Shown in pieces: positions 21,783-32,718 of a stretch of 64,000 nucleotides of DNA. A program made the position numbers and the translations under genes. Numbering within the stretch: position 1 is the first letter of the stretch; each line of letters opens with the position of its first letter. The notes below the pieces were generated by a model. It was not told where the DNA came from and ran no database searches. It saw only the letters and a list, made by a program, of their open reading frames with translations. The stretch is from Polytrichum commune (taxonomy: Eukaryota; Streptophyta; Polytrichopsida; Polytrichales; Polytrichaceae): NCBI GenBank assembly GCA_950295325.1, contig OX485808.1:1612501-1676500 (forward strand). Direction: 5' to 3'.

Positions 21783-22006
21783 TTTACTAGCTAGCACATT
21801 TTTTCTACTTTGCTATCTTCTAGCACTACTTAGTTTCATTTTGACCTTCCTTCTTCTAGGCTAAATGCTAAATGAACTAATTTTTCCTAAATTCCCTATC
21901 AATTCTAACTTTTAATGCTAACATTCTAACTAAAAGTGATCCCGCAGAGTGGTGGACCACTCAAAGGGTTCACAGTGATCAAACCCTACCTACTAATTTT
22001 CACCTT

Positions 22007-22860
22007 GGATCGCCCTTTAATCTAATTATCTCAAAACAAACCCCTAATGCTCACGTCTGACCACTTTCTGGAGCATCCTCTAATCTAGTTAGCTCAATCA
22101 CTACCCCCTAATGCTCACCTTATACCGAAATCAAGAACACTCTCAAAGCTAATTTACACTCAACCTACCTCAGAATCCTCACCTCACACCACTCTATAAA
22201 GCACCCGCAATCCCAATGAGGTCAACCCCTACCCCTAATCCTCACCTCAGACCACAATCAAGAACCCTCAAATCTAACTAACACCCAAACTACTCTCTGA
22301 ATCCTCCCCTTACACCACCGTCTGGATCACCCGCAATCCCAATGAATTCGAAACCTACCTCCTAGGCCTCACCTCAGACCACAATCAAGAACCCTCAAAT
22401 CTAACTAACACCCAAACTACCTTCTGAATCCTCACTTCTGACCACCCTCTGGAGCACCCGCAATCCCAATGAATTCGAAACCTACCTCCTAGGGCTCACC
22501 TCAGTCCACAATCAAGAACCCTCAAATCTAACTAACACCCAAACTACCTTCTGAATCTTCACTTCTGACCACCCTCTGGAGCACCCGCAATCCCAATGAA
22601 TTCGAAACCTACCTCCTAGGTCTCACCTCATACCACAATCAAGAACCCTCAAATCTAACTAACACCCAAACTACCTTCTGAATCCTCACTTCTGACCACC
22701 CTCTGGAGCACCCTCAATCCGAATGAATTCAAAACCTACCTCCTAGGCCTTACCTCACACAAATATCATGAATACTGTCGAATCAAATTTACACTCAATC
22801 TGAATTCTCACCTTAGACCACTCTCTGGAGCACACTCAAAATCGTCGACAGAGGGTCTGT
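22007..22860. repeat. Minisatellite, 127-bp period with 63-64-bp half units
   Basis: AGAACCCTCAAATCTAACTA recurs at 22261, 22388, 22515 and 22642, exactly 127 bp apart; degenerate members fit at 22134 and about 22769. Each unit holds two diverged halves, each carrying a CCTCAC(C/T)TC(T/A)GACCAC motif, so the array grew from a roughly 63-bp ancestor. A near-perfect 22-bp palindrome (GGTCTGTCGG/ATCCGACGGACC, 22854-22875) closes its right side. Confidence 0.85.
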
Positions 22861-22875
22861 CGGATCCGACGGACC

Positions 22876-23348
22876 CCCTGGGCCCTCACTGCATATCATG
22901 ACTACATAAATCAAATAACCACAAAATAAATCTTTTAGACCTCACCTCGGACCTCTCCAAGGAGCGACCACTGCCCTTCACTCGAATCTCTCCCCCTCTC
23001 CAAATTGAGGCTGCAACCTTGAACTCTGTGTGCACTCCTCGTATGTGGAGGAATACCCTATTTCTGAGGTTTGTTGTAATGCGGGGAACGATGGTAGGTT
23101 ACTGTTGCGTCACTCTTGTTCCCTTCCTCTTCCGAGTCATTGTGACCACCCTTTGGAAGGTGAGTGCTTCGACAGGCCCACACTTGCTGCCTTCTCTACC
23201 TCACGATGACTACCCCTAATTTCTAGTGCATATATATTAACAATTTCTAGAGCCAAACTTGCAATGATGTGACAAAGCATCGAAAATATCATTACTCGAA
23301 TGCATAGGATAGCTGCCTCTCATGCCATAATGTTTCCTTTCAAGCCAA
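22876..23348. other. Unassigned DNA
   Basis: No recognisable coding or repeat feature by eye. Short open frames here have no family resemblance. Confidence 0.4.
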
Positions 23349-23690
23349 CTATACAGGGGACTCATAAAATTTGAATAAATTCAAACTGAATGTAATGTAA
23401 CCAGAGCATACCTGAATCTCTTCATTTTCCACAGAGGTGTCTTCCTCTCCTAATGAGAATAACCTAATGGGAGCAACCTCCGCCTTTTCAAATGTCTCAA
23501 CATTTCGCTTTGAACGACTGTGAGTAGCCTTAGTTGAATTACCCCCTTTTGTTCCCATGGTTGACCTCAATTTGTACGGGGTCACTACGTTATCTCTAGT
23601 AGCGAACCTCTCCTTTCTCTCAATGCGCCTCTGTTTGTCAATAGTCCTCCTCACTTCTCGATCTGCTCTCGCTCTTGACCGAGTGTTCAT
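23349..23690 (-). CDS. Small hypothetical ORF, possible first exon
   Basis: 113 codons starting MNTRSRARADREVRR; not recognised. The N-terminal 60 residues are highly basic (RRTIDKQRRIERKERF) and a central part is Ser/Thr/Lys rich. A switch to an acidic stretch (LGEEDTSVENEEIQ) is followed directly by a CAG/GTATG sequence that fits a plant splice donor. The frame then runs about 20 residues through hydrophobic, low-quality sequence to a stop. It may be exon 1 of a degraded gene or of an element ORF, or chance. No membrane segment or known motif. Confidence 0.25.
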   Translation of the reverse strand: MNTRSRARADREVRRTIDKQRRIERKERFATRDNVVTPYKLRSTMGTKGGNSTKATHSRSKRNVETFEKAEVAPIRLFSLGEEDTSVENEEIQVCSGYITFSLNLFKFYESPV

Positions 23691-23805
23691 CTCTAACCAT
23701 ACTGAAGCATCTATGCGCCATCATTATGTTCCTATTATCTTGGATTTGGATAATTAACCTGCAGTTTCTTTAATTATTCCTCGGTTTATCCACACTGCAT
23801 TAAAA

Positions 23806-23830
23806 CACTACAAAAAGCGCCGCTAGTGTC
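23806..23830 (+). mobile_element. Possible CACTA (En/Spm) transposon terminus
   Basis: CACTACAAAAAGCGCCGCTA matches the style of CACTA terminal inverted repeats and is followed by GTGTC/GGTGTC motifs resembling subterminal repeats. No matching ...TTTTTGTAGTG end was found before family B begins at 24680, so the element would be truncated. Short motif; modest support. Confidence 0.35.
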
Positions 23831-24679
23831 TAATCTACCTAATCGGTGTCAGTTATATGGTGTTGATAAAGTAATGACTATTATTGTAGTACATTCTAAT
23901 CCTACATGAAACATGTTGTCCAGAATTTACATGAATAAATATTGACTATTTTTTGATCTAACAGGTTGTCAACTATTCAGGTATTGGTGTCTACCTTTGG
24001 TGTATATAATACCCTATTACTTTTACCCATTCCTTCATGTCATCTCATCATGTCTACTTTCCATAATCATGCCTATTCTAGAGTAGGGGTTATTAAACCG
24101 GGCACTTACTCTAGATCTCTATTAAGGAGTGCCCCACGTCCCAAAGGTCAGGGACTCGGTTGCGTAGGATGCACTGCAATTCATAGTTTAGGCATTGACC
24201 ATTGTCATAAACATGACGGTGACAAAAATGACAAAGGGCCCCATAAGCGTCCTCGTCGTTAATCACAATGTAGCATTCTATTGTTTAGAATTTATTATTG
24301 CATAGCTACTATCATGCTCTCCACATTATTCGTGGCGGCCGTCATTCTTATGACCTTATTTGCCAATATATATTATAATGTCCCTTACTTCCACTAAATG
24401 GTTCACGTGGTCTCTGGTGTATTTATAATTACGGCACTCGGCATTCAGCCTCACGTTTTTTCTAAATATATGTACATTGGATTGGCATATGATCATGACT
24501 AACTTAAGTAATTGCTGCAGTGCATTTTCAGTTCTTAATCATGTTGCTATCATGAGTCGGCTTATTATTCCACTACTAATCCAAGTCTCCGCCGTCTTTC
24601 ACATATTCCCTCTTGCCATGGCCTGCTCATCACATCACTATATACACAGCCCACTTTCTGCTCAGCTTAAGTCCATTGC
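23831..24679. other. Unassigned DNA left of family B
   Basis: AT-rich sequence without a recognisable gene. A 98-codon frame (23966-24262) ends in a Lys/Arg-rich tail but has no family resemblance, and I do not call it. ATTGC precedes the first family B LTR. Confidence 0.4.
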
Positions 24680-25650
24680 TGTCGCAACCCTTGCTAGGTC
24701 CCTTAATAATCTTGCCAATTTTCAATTCTAGCAAAGGTTACGAGTCGCTCCCTTCGCATTCCGCCATGCTAATGGATAGCTCCTCTTACCCCGGACCAAT
24801 AGTTCATAGGAGGGAACCAACCCTCCTACTTTGCTTTCGGGACTCACCCCTTAATCGGTAACCCATTTCCCCAATGTGGACTTCCATTCATGGAAGTTCA
24901 ATCCTATGTTGATCATCGCATTGCCGGAGCAACACTACAACAACCCGAACCATACTAGGCAACTATGGCCTCACAATAGGCCAAAGCCCATGGAGGCCTT
25001 GCCGTTCGGCCTCGGGTGGGTGAGGCCACACCACCTCATCCATATAAGCCTCTAGGACTTCACGCGGGGCCCCTACCCCACCGTCAACCAAGCTCTTGTC
25101 TCTCTACCAAGAGTTGGGGCCAAGTGGACATTTTCCTTTAGCTGCTGGGCCTAGAACCCCCCAGCAGCTTCAGACCATCATAACTTCCTTGTATGATGTC
25201 TGATCATAACCACCAACCACTCCATCCTCATCTACGCTTCACGTAGATGCCGATGGACTCCTCACTTGCTCCATTCGAGCAAGTCTTGAGGAAGTTATGC
25301 CTGTTTGAACCTTGGCAGTCCCGGGAATCCCTCCCAGGCACTGCTGTACCAGGGCGCTGTCCCAGGACAGCGCCCCACTCAAATGGCCATAACTCCTAGC
25401 TCACACCTCCGATTGAGGTGTTCTTGAGCATTCTAGAATCACCACGCCATGAGCTACGCATAGCTCATGGCCTTGCCCTTGTGCCTCCTAGTCTCCGTGG
25501 GTGGGAGGCGTTCCCAACGCCCGGGGCCCTCACCCACACTAGGATCACTTGGGCCCTCTCACCAACGGCGCCACAAGTCCCGGGTGTCACTCCGGGGTCC
25601 CCCTTGTGCCCATGGTGTTTCGGGCACTCCTCATGGAGAGGTGCGCGACA
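24680..25650 (-). repeat. Family B LTR 1 (3' LTR of unit 1), 971 bp
   Basis: In this strand's coordinates it runs TGTCGCAACCC... to ...GGTGCGCGACA. It is rich in perfect hairpins, for example 24808-24827, 24878-24899, 25229-25249, 25352-25375 (one-base variant of a GC palindrome) and 25447-25470. A 112-codon frame on the plus strand recurs in many family copies but is antisense to the element. Confidence 0.92.
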
Positions 25651-26462
25651 CTCACCCCCACCAAACGGAGTCGATGCCCTCATCGACTATACTCGTAGTC
25701 GGCACACCAATTCTCAAGTTGCCATCCTCTATGGTGCGTCATTGTGTTTACCTTAGGGCGCGACCCCCACAATGCATCTTCAAATTTGGCATAGTCCCAA
25801 AGGTGTCGTTACTAGGTGGTCCGTTAGCGACCTTGGAACTCCTCCAAGTACCTAACCTATACTAGACCCACCTACTTCGGGACTCACATGGGTTGCCCCT
25901 CCTTTGGGGCCTCCCCCGTTAGGCTCCACTAGCCTAACGTGACACATCTAGGCGAGACCTCAACGCTTCCACTAAGTTGTCTCGGTTGCAATTCCGAGAT
26001 GGCTTTCCATTGTTAAGCCACGCCTCGATCGCACGGGGGTGATGCCAAGTCCCGCCCGACTCGGTTCCCACTTTGCTCTTTCGAGACATGGGTTCATGAC
26101 TCCCATGCGCCAACTCTCGTTAGCTCGCGGGTAGCACTTTTATGAGCACGCGCCATCACCTTGTCCCCGCCCGGACAAGCCCACAACTAAGAAGTTTCTT
26201 GGTTTTATCCAAGGCCCCTCCAAGCCATGGCCCCCAATTACTCAGCTTACCCAACCTAGTTTGGCATATCTATTCCCCCTCTTCCATTAACCAAGCACAA
26301 GTACAAGACTAGGACCTCATCTCGTACTTTTCTCTTTGCACCACTAAAGTTTGGACTTTATTCCCTCAAGCCAAAGAACAAGTTCATGTTGTGGCATAAT
26401 TAACCTCGAAGGTAAGTGTGCTACTAGCGTCTCTCCCCCACTAAAGGAGATTGATGTCCTCA
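25651..26462 (-). other. Unit 1 polypurine tract and 3' untranslated region
   Basis: Begins beside the LTR with the reverse of GGTGGGGGTGAG, a good polypurine tract. Includes a GTTAGGCT/AGCCTAAC stem-loop near 25918-25938. No coding remnant recognised before the chromodomain. Confidence 0.7.
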
Positions 26463-27880
26463 TCAATGCCTACGCTTCATTTTATTGGAATCCTTAGCCT
26501 TAGTTTCTTCAAAGTGCTTCACCTATTCATTGGTGTTCACCATGTCTCTTGCCGCCACCCAAGCGGTTTCTTTTTCATGGTATCCTCACCATTTCACCAA
26601 GTACTCTTTTGTACATTTTTTTCATTTTCACTTGAGCTTCCTACACTTGAGGGTGCCCTCCTACCTCATGTTCCAAATGACCTCCACAAGGTCGGGAGGT
26701 GGCCTAATCACTTGCTTGTGATCGGGCCACAAGGTGTCGTCCTAAAATGACTTTCGTAATGAGACATGAAATGTCGGATGCACTTTGATCTCCGGCGGTA
26801 ATTCCAACTTATACATGTCCTTGAACACTTGTTCCACAATGGAAAACGAAGCTCCAATTTTGGACATGAACTTTTGAAGTAAGGCCTTTGGGCAAGGTGA
26901 AGTTGTCCACATTCACCAACACCTTATTGGCCCACCTCATTCTCCACTTCGCGTCTTCCGGCATTGATTTGCACTCCGTAGCACCTTCGGGCTTTCTCCA
27001 CCAACAACTTGGTCATCTCCAAGACTTGTTTACCATCCTTGGCCAAGTCCTCACCATCTTGGTTGAACTCTAGTGTTGAATGTGCCCCCTCGAGAGCTAG
27101 GTTAATAGGTTGGAGCGCATCCACTCCATAAGCCACCACCAAAGACCACCCCTTGGTAGCCAAGTGCGTGGCTACATTACAATTACACTCCGCTCGACCC
27201 ACATAGTCCGCCCAATCTCCTTGGTCCGCCCCCACCAAGTTCCTCAAGTATTGCTTCAAGACTCCATTCACATGCTCCGCTTTCCCATTCATTTGGGAAT
27301 GCAAGGCCGTGCTAAACCTTAGTTTCATTCCGACCTCCTTAGAGAAATGCATTGAAAATGCACTTGTGAACTTTGGATCTTGATCCCACACAATCACTCT
27401 TGGCAACCCGTGGTGCCTCAACCATCCTTTGAGAAAAGGCTATGCGGTCTCCAACGCGGTGGCGGTTCCCACAATTGGGACCATGTGTGCCAACTTGGCA
27501 AACCGCTCTACCATCAACAAGATGGCATCATACCCATGTGACTCCGGCAAACTTGTGATCAAGTCCATGCACATACTATGCCATGGCGCCAACGGGATAG
27601 GCAACGGTTGCAAGAAACCGCCTTGCTTTTGGTAAGAGGCTCGGTTCACTTGGCACTTTATTCACGCCTTCACAAAGTGGGTTATATCCTCCTTTATGCA
27701 CCGCCAATGGTACCTCCATGACACCATTCTATGGCGGTTTTTTCTTTCTCCTCTATGGCCGGCAATAGGACTATCACATTTTTCCTTCAAAACCGATAGC
27801 CTCAACTTGCCTTGAGGCACATACACCCGACTTTGCTTACACTTGAACAATCCGTCCACCAACTTAACCTCTTTGAGCAC
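26463..27880 (-). pseudogene. Unit 1 integrase and chromodomain remnant
   Basis: Read on the minus strand: a degraded zinc domain (27662-27880); first part of the integrase core with the MDLITSLP Asp (27440-27649); second part with VWDQDPKF Asp and AEHVN Glu (26924-27421); an IHPVFHVS-type tail; then a chromodomain (26463-26617) of the form TKEYLVKW-GYHEKE. These lie in different frames separated by stops. The chromodomain carries a TGA at 26586-26588 right after the KW. The chromodomain and iMet primer site place the family with chromoviruses. Confidence 0.85.
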
Positions 27881-28329
27881 CTTGCTCTTGCGAAGCTCAC
27901 CTAAAAGCTTTTGTGCCTCGGGGTAGTTAATTTACCCCTCCCGTATCTTGCATCACAAGTTTCCTTCGCCGGCACACATTAGCCACAAGGTTTGGATGGT
28001 TCTCATTGCTTGGAACTCATCCGGTCTACTTAGCGCATCCGGCACCACATTTCCATGGTCCGGTTTGTGGACCAAATCCACCTTCATAAGCGCCAAACTA
28101 TCATGCCACCGCAATGACTTGGCGCTCACTTGTGCTTGTATACGTTAAAATACTTTTAAGACACATTGTCCATGTAGACCTTTGCTTTGTGCGACCCCAA
28201 ATAATGTGGCCACATCTTCAAGCAATGCACTACGACAAAGAAGTTTTTTGTCATGAGTTGGTTGTCTTCTTTGACAACCATCGAGCCTCAAGCCCCCATA
28301 TGCAAAGGCCATCCATCTTACATTAACAA

Positions 28330-28990
28330 TCCATCATTGGCAAAGTTACTCGCCCCCGTATGCACCTCAAAAGGTTTGTCAAACTCCATGAACTTGAGCA
28401 CGGGCGGTGAAGAGAACTTGTTCTTAAGCTCCCCAAAGACTTGGTGACAAGGCTAGTCCCACTCTTGGGATAGCCATTTCTTTCACAAGTCGGACAAGGT
28501 CTTACAACCATCGAGCTTCATGCTCCCATATGCAATGGCCATCTTTTTTTTTTTACATCCACATCCGCCAAATAAAGTCTCTCGCCCCCGTATGCACCTC
28601 AAAAGGTATGTCAAACTCCGCGAACTTGAGCACGGGCGGCGAAGAGAACTTCGTCTTAAGCTCCTCAATGGCTTGGTGGCACGGCTCATCCCACTCTTGG
28701 GATAGCCATTTCTTGCACAAGCCGGACAAGGTTCGACAACCATGGAGCTTAATGCTCTCATAAGCAATGGTCATTCATCTTGGATCAACATCCGCCAATG
28801 ATAAAGTCCTTCGTCTCCATGTGCACCTCAAAATGCTTATGAAAACCCGGAAACTTAACCACATCTTGTGAAGGGAACTTGCTCTTGAGCTTCCCAAGGG
28901 CTTGGTGACAAGGCTCGTCCCACTCTTGGAATAGCCATTTCCTCCATAAGTCGAGTAAGGCCCTAGCAACCTTAAAACAAATCTAGAATG
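28330..28990 (-). repeat. Tandem RT/RNase H segment, about 230 bp, three copies (unit 1)
   Basis: The ATAGCCAT marker falls at 28470, 28702 and 28931 (spacing 232 and 229). Each copy encodes EWDEPCHQ..ELK-KFSSPPVLKF-EFD-PFEVHTGA-like sequence. The period is not a multiple of three, so the copies are out of frame with each other. Confidence 0.85.
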
Positions 28991-29014
28991 AAGTGGTGGT
29001 AGTAGTTGGCTAGG

Positions 29015-29989
29015 TGTCGCGCACCTCTCCATGAGGAGTGCCCGAAACACCATGGGCACAAGGGGGACCCCGGAGTGACACCCGGGACTTGTGGCGCCGT
29101 TGGTGAGAGGGCTCAAGTGATCCTAGTGTGGGTGAGGGCCCCGGGCGTTGGGAACGCCTCCCACCCACGAAGACTAGGAGGCACAAGGGTAAGGCCATGA
29201 GCTATGCGTAGCTCATGGCGTGGTGATTCTAGAAAGCTCAAGAACACCTCAATCGGAGGTGTGAGCTAGGAGTTATGGCCATTTGAGTGGGGCGCTGTCC
29301 CGGGACAGCGCCCTGGTACAGCAGTGCCTGGGAGTGATTCCCGGGACTGCCAAGGTTCAAACACGCATAACTTCCTCAAGACTTTCCCGAATGGGGCAAG
29401 TGAGGAGTCCATCGGCATCTACGTGAAGCGTAGATGAGGATGGAGTGGTTGGTTGTTATGATCAGACATCATACAAGGAAGTTATGATGGTCTGAAGCTG
29501 CTGGGGGGGTTCTAGGCCCAGCAGCTAAGGGAAAATGTCCACTTGGCCCCAACTCTTGGTAGAGAGACAAGAGGTTGGTTGGCGGTGGGGTAGGGGCTCC
29601 GTGTAGAGTCCTAGAGGCTTATATGGGTGAGGTGGTGTGGCCTCACCCACCCGAGGCCGAACGGCAAGGCCTCCATGGGCTTTGGCCTATTGTGAGGCCA
29701 TAGTTGCCTAGTATGGTTCGGGTTGTTGTAGTGTTGCTCCGGCAACGCGATGATCAACATAGGATTGGACTTCCATGGATGGAAGTCCACATTGGGGAAA
29801 TGGGTTACCGATTAAGGGGTGAGTCCCGAAAGCAAAGTAGGAGGGTTGGTTCCCTCCTATGAACTATTGGTCCGGGGTAAGAGGAGCTATCCATTAGCAT
29901 GGCGGAATGCGAATGGTTAGCGCTCGTAACCTTTGCTAGGAAATGAAAATTGGCAAGATGGTCAAGGGGGGCTAGCAAGGGTTGCGACA
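29015..29989 (+). repeat. Solo LTR of family B, plus orientation, 975 bp
   Basis: TGTCGCGCACC...GGGTTGCGACA flanked on both sides by CTAGG (29010-29014 and 29990-29994), a 5-bp target duplication. No primer site or internal DNA follows, so it is a solo LTR left by LTR-LTR recombination inside unit 1. Confidence 0.95.
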
Positions 29990-30780
29990 CTAGGCCAACC
30001 AATGACCTAAGCTTTTTTTTTTGAGTCAAGGACCAATTCTCCTCTTGGATTGCCTTGAAATTCTTCATGTTTGTCCACCAACTTCCTTTGTCACCACATG
30101 CCTCAAGAACTCAATTTCTTCTTGAGCAAAGTTGCAATTCACTTCTTGGTGGTAACATTTTGAGCAACACATTGGTGAATACATCCTTGTATCTCACCAA
30201 CATCCCACAAGTATGGTTTGGGAGAGGCCCATCTTTCCTAGCCTCCCCATGAGTTCCTTGGAGTTGCTTCAATTGAACCACGACCATTATGTTTACCATA
30301 TTTCATTTGGTCCATTAAGATCAAATTCAACTTGGATCCTCCTACCATAGGAGTCCTTGTTAATTTGAACCTCAATTCTTTGCCATTATGACACATTATA
30401 ATGCACGGCAAGCACACCGGCTTGCACCTCACATCTATCATGTGAGTTTCAAAGAAGGCGGCCTTCACAATGACATGCATTTCATCTATTTCACATGGTG
30501 TGAAATTTTGACAAAATTCCAGTGTCCCACATTGAAAGGTTACATGCATCGCGGCCTCCTTTGTCTCATGCGGTTCGCCCTTTCCAAAGCGCACCTTGGT
30601 GGGCTTCACCACTCTACCAATCGGCAAACCCCAACTCCCTTGTGAGCTTTGGGGTCATGAAAGAATGCCTTAACTCTTTGTCAACCCATGAGACAAGCCT
30701 CCCATTTATTTGAGCCTCAAGGTACAAAATACTTGGCCTCGGCTTAAGGCTACTAGCCTTGGCCACAAAGCCATCGTCCA

Positions 30781-31080
30781 ACATTTGGTCCTCAGCAACT
30801 TGGCTTGGTTTGGTCCGCAAAGCCAACTTTAAACATTTCGTCCGCGGGACAAATTGGTTTGGTGCCACAAAACCAATTTCTAATAATTTGTCCGCAAAAC
30901 AAACATGTTTTGCCTTGGTAGTACAAAGCCACCTTCCCACACTCCGTCCGCGGCACGAACATGAATTGCCTTGGTAGGACAAACCCACCTCCCAACATTC
31001 CGTCCGCGGCACAAGTATGATTTGCTTTGGAAGCATAAAGCCACCTTTCAACATTCCGTCCGCGGCACCAACATGTTTTG
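30781..31080 (-). repeat. Tandem array, about 56-bp period (unit 1)
   Basis: The TCCGC marker falls at 30841, 30891, 30947, 31003 and 31059 (50, 56, 56, 56 bp). The unit contains a CCGCGGAC motif. Because 56 is not a multiple of three, each reading frame shows a repeated peptide; I take the array as noncoding. Confidence 0.85.
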
Positions 31081-31745
31081 CCTAAGTAAAATGGACGAAA
31101 CAATTTGCACTCATTTCTTTGGGACCTACTTTGGCTAAAGCCACTTGTAGTGATGCGCCGCCAAACTTCTCTTTGGGACCATCGGCTTCAATGCTCTTGC
31201 AAACTTGATGGTCCCCACCATGTCCTCAAGAAGCCTTGGGGACTTAAACAAGGCATCCACCACCTGCTTTTAAAGCCCCACCTAGAAGGATGCATTTCTT
31301 AGAAAGCTCGTCCGTTTTAGGTGTATCCTTCATTTGTGCGTTTGAATAGCGCACATAGGCCTTAAGAGGGCCCGGGTGCCTCATTAGCACCAAATTCATT
31401 CCAACATCAATACCTTCCAAGCATTTCGAATTGGAATTTCAATCCAACATTAATGCCCTCCAAGGTTTTGGGTGCTTTCAGTATTCTAGGCCCCAAATGT
31501 TTTTTGAGGTTTGGGGGAGCCCTTTTCAAAGCACTCCTCCATTTTCCTTACCAAATCCACCCTCATGCCCACCATTGTCATTAGAACCAATGGTATGGTC
31601 AAATTCCACTTGCACATGATCCTTGTTCCAATTTGAGCCTCACAACCTTTTGGAAACCCCGGGCTCACCATCATAACCCGCATTTTTGATACCCATGTTT
31701 CCCTCAAAGTGCGAGCTCAAAACTTGGAACCCTGCTCTGATACCA
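31081..31745 (-). other. Unit 1 leader and primer binding site
   Basis: The primer site is the reverse complement of 31730-31745, TGGTATCAGAGCAGGG, matching the 3' end of plant initiator tRNA-Met for 12 bases and placed two bases from the LTR. The leader carries a short frame starting just inside, soon interrupted; no Gag zinc knuckle was seen. Confidence 0.8.
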
Positions 31746-31747
31746 AG

Positions 31748-32718
31748 TGTCGCAACCCTTGCTAGGTCCCTTAATAATCTTGCCAATTTTCAATTCTAGC
31801 AAAGGTTACGAGTCGCTCCCTTCGCATTCCGCCATGCTAATGGATAGCTCCTCTTACCCCGGACCAATAGTTCATAGGAGGGAACCAACCCTCCTACTTT
31901 GCTTTCGGGACTCACCCCTTAATCGGTAACCCATTTCCCCAATGTGGACTTCCATTCATGGAAGTTCAATCCTATGTTGATCATCGCATTGCCGGAGCAA
32001 CACTACAACAACCCGAACCATACTAGGCAACTATGGCCTCACAATAGGCCAAAGCCCATGGAGGCCTTGCCGTTCGGCCTCGGGTGGGTGAGGCCACACC
32101 ACCTCACCCATATAAGCCTCTAGGACTTCACGCGGGGCCCCTACGCCACCGTCAACCAAGCTCTTGTCTCTCTACCAAGAGTTGGGGCCAAGTGGACATT
32201 TTCCTTTAGCTGCTGGGCCTAGAACCCCCCAGCAGCTTCAGACCATCATAACTTCCTTGTATGATGTCTGATCATAACCACCAACCACTCCATCCTCATC
32301 TACGCTTCACGTAGATGCCGATGGACTCCTCACTTGCTCCATTCGAGCAAGTCTTGAGGAAGTTATGCCTGTTTGAACCTTGGCAGTCCCGGGAATCCCT
32401 CCCAGGCACGGCTGTAGCAGGGCGCTGTCCCGGGACAGCGCCCCACTCAAATGGCCATAACTCCTAGCTCACACCTCCGATTGAGGTGTTCTTGAGCATT
32501 CTAGAATCACCACGCCATGAGCTACGCATAGCTCATGGCCTTGCCCTTGTGCCTCCTAGTCTCCGTGGGTGGGAGGCGTTCCCAACGCCCGGGGCCCTCA
32601 CCCACACTAGGATCACTTGGGCCCTCTCACCAACGGCGCCACAAGTCCCGGGTGTCACTCTGGGGTCCCCCTTGTGCCCATGGTGTTTTGGCCACTCCTC
32701 ATGGAGAGGTGCGCGACA
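31748..32718 (-). repeat. Family B LTR 2, shared by units 1 and 2 (971 bp)
   Basis: Its left side abuts the unit 1 primer site and its right side abuts the unit 2 polypurine tract (CTCACCCCCACC at 32719). One LTR therefore serves as 5' LTR of one unit and 3' LTR of the next. It carries the 24-bp GC palindrome centred on CCCGGG at 32420-32443. Confidence 0.9.

Larger units (their letters stand above)
27950..30640 (-). pseudogene. Unit 1 protease-tail / RT / RNase H remnant, RT palm absent
   Basis: On the minus strand: a likely post-protease segment (ETHMIDVRCKPVCL..., KLNLILMDQMK); the RT approach sequence LVRYKDVFTNVL..LPPRSE (about 30111-30200); then directly the post-palm motif corresponding to IEFLRHVVTKE. 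About 150-200 residues of RT including the catalytic Asp-Asp motif are missing. Next come the RT connection (LANYHHHFIRGF type), tandem RT/RNase H segments, and RNase H C-terminus (28000-28330). Interrupted by the solo LTR at 29015-29989. Confidence 0.8.
24680..32718 (-). mobile_element. Family B element, unit 1 (non-autonomous chromovirus-like)
   Basis: Minus-strand element: 3' LTR 24680-25650, internal 25651-31747, 5' LTR 31748-32718 (both LTRs 971 bp). A polypurine tract (reverse of CTCACCCCCACC) abuts the 3' LTR and an iMet-type primer site abuts the 5' LTR. Flanks do not form a target duplication (ATTGC against CTCAC) because the 5' LTR is shared with unit 2. A plus-strand solo LTR sits inside. 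Confidence 0.85.

Noticed and set aside
22007-22860. CRISPR-like array
   Set aside because: The units are contiguous 127-bp tandem copies without unique spacers, in plant DNA.
23806-23900. Small complete CACTA-type MITE ending at ATTGTAGTA near 23892
   Set aside because: The right end does not match the left terminus well enough and no 3-bp duplication is visible.
23966-24262. 98-codon frame ending KRPRR as a small Cys/His protein
   Set aside because: Cys/His spacing fits no finger known to me and the rest is low-quality hydrophobic sequence.
25418-25865. Frames of 112-158 codons on the plus strand in the LTR (MFLSILESPRHEL..., MALPLCLLV...), repeated at 32486, 33832, 38023, 51893 and 57756
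   Set aside because: They lie antisense to the element in overlapping frames and recur only because the LTR recurs. Proline-rich composition follows GC content; no motif and no start context.
26924-27421. Treating integrase fragments as intact genes
   Set aside because: Upstream zinc domain and first-Asp segment are in other frames with stops between; each is part of a decayed pol.
30792-31103. Cys-rich repeat protein from the 56-bp array (KTCWCRGRNVERW...)
   Set aside because: The period of 56 makes the same DNA repeat appear in every frame, and overlapping frames look equally protein-like. No conserved start.
24680-32718. Target duplication for unit 1
   Set aside because: Flanks are ATTGC and CTCAC; the right flank is the internal region of unit 2, so none can be read.
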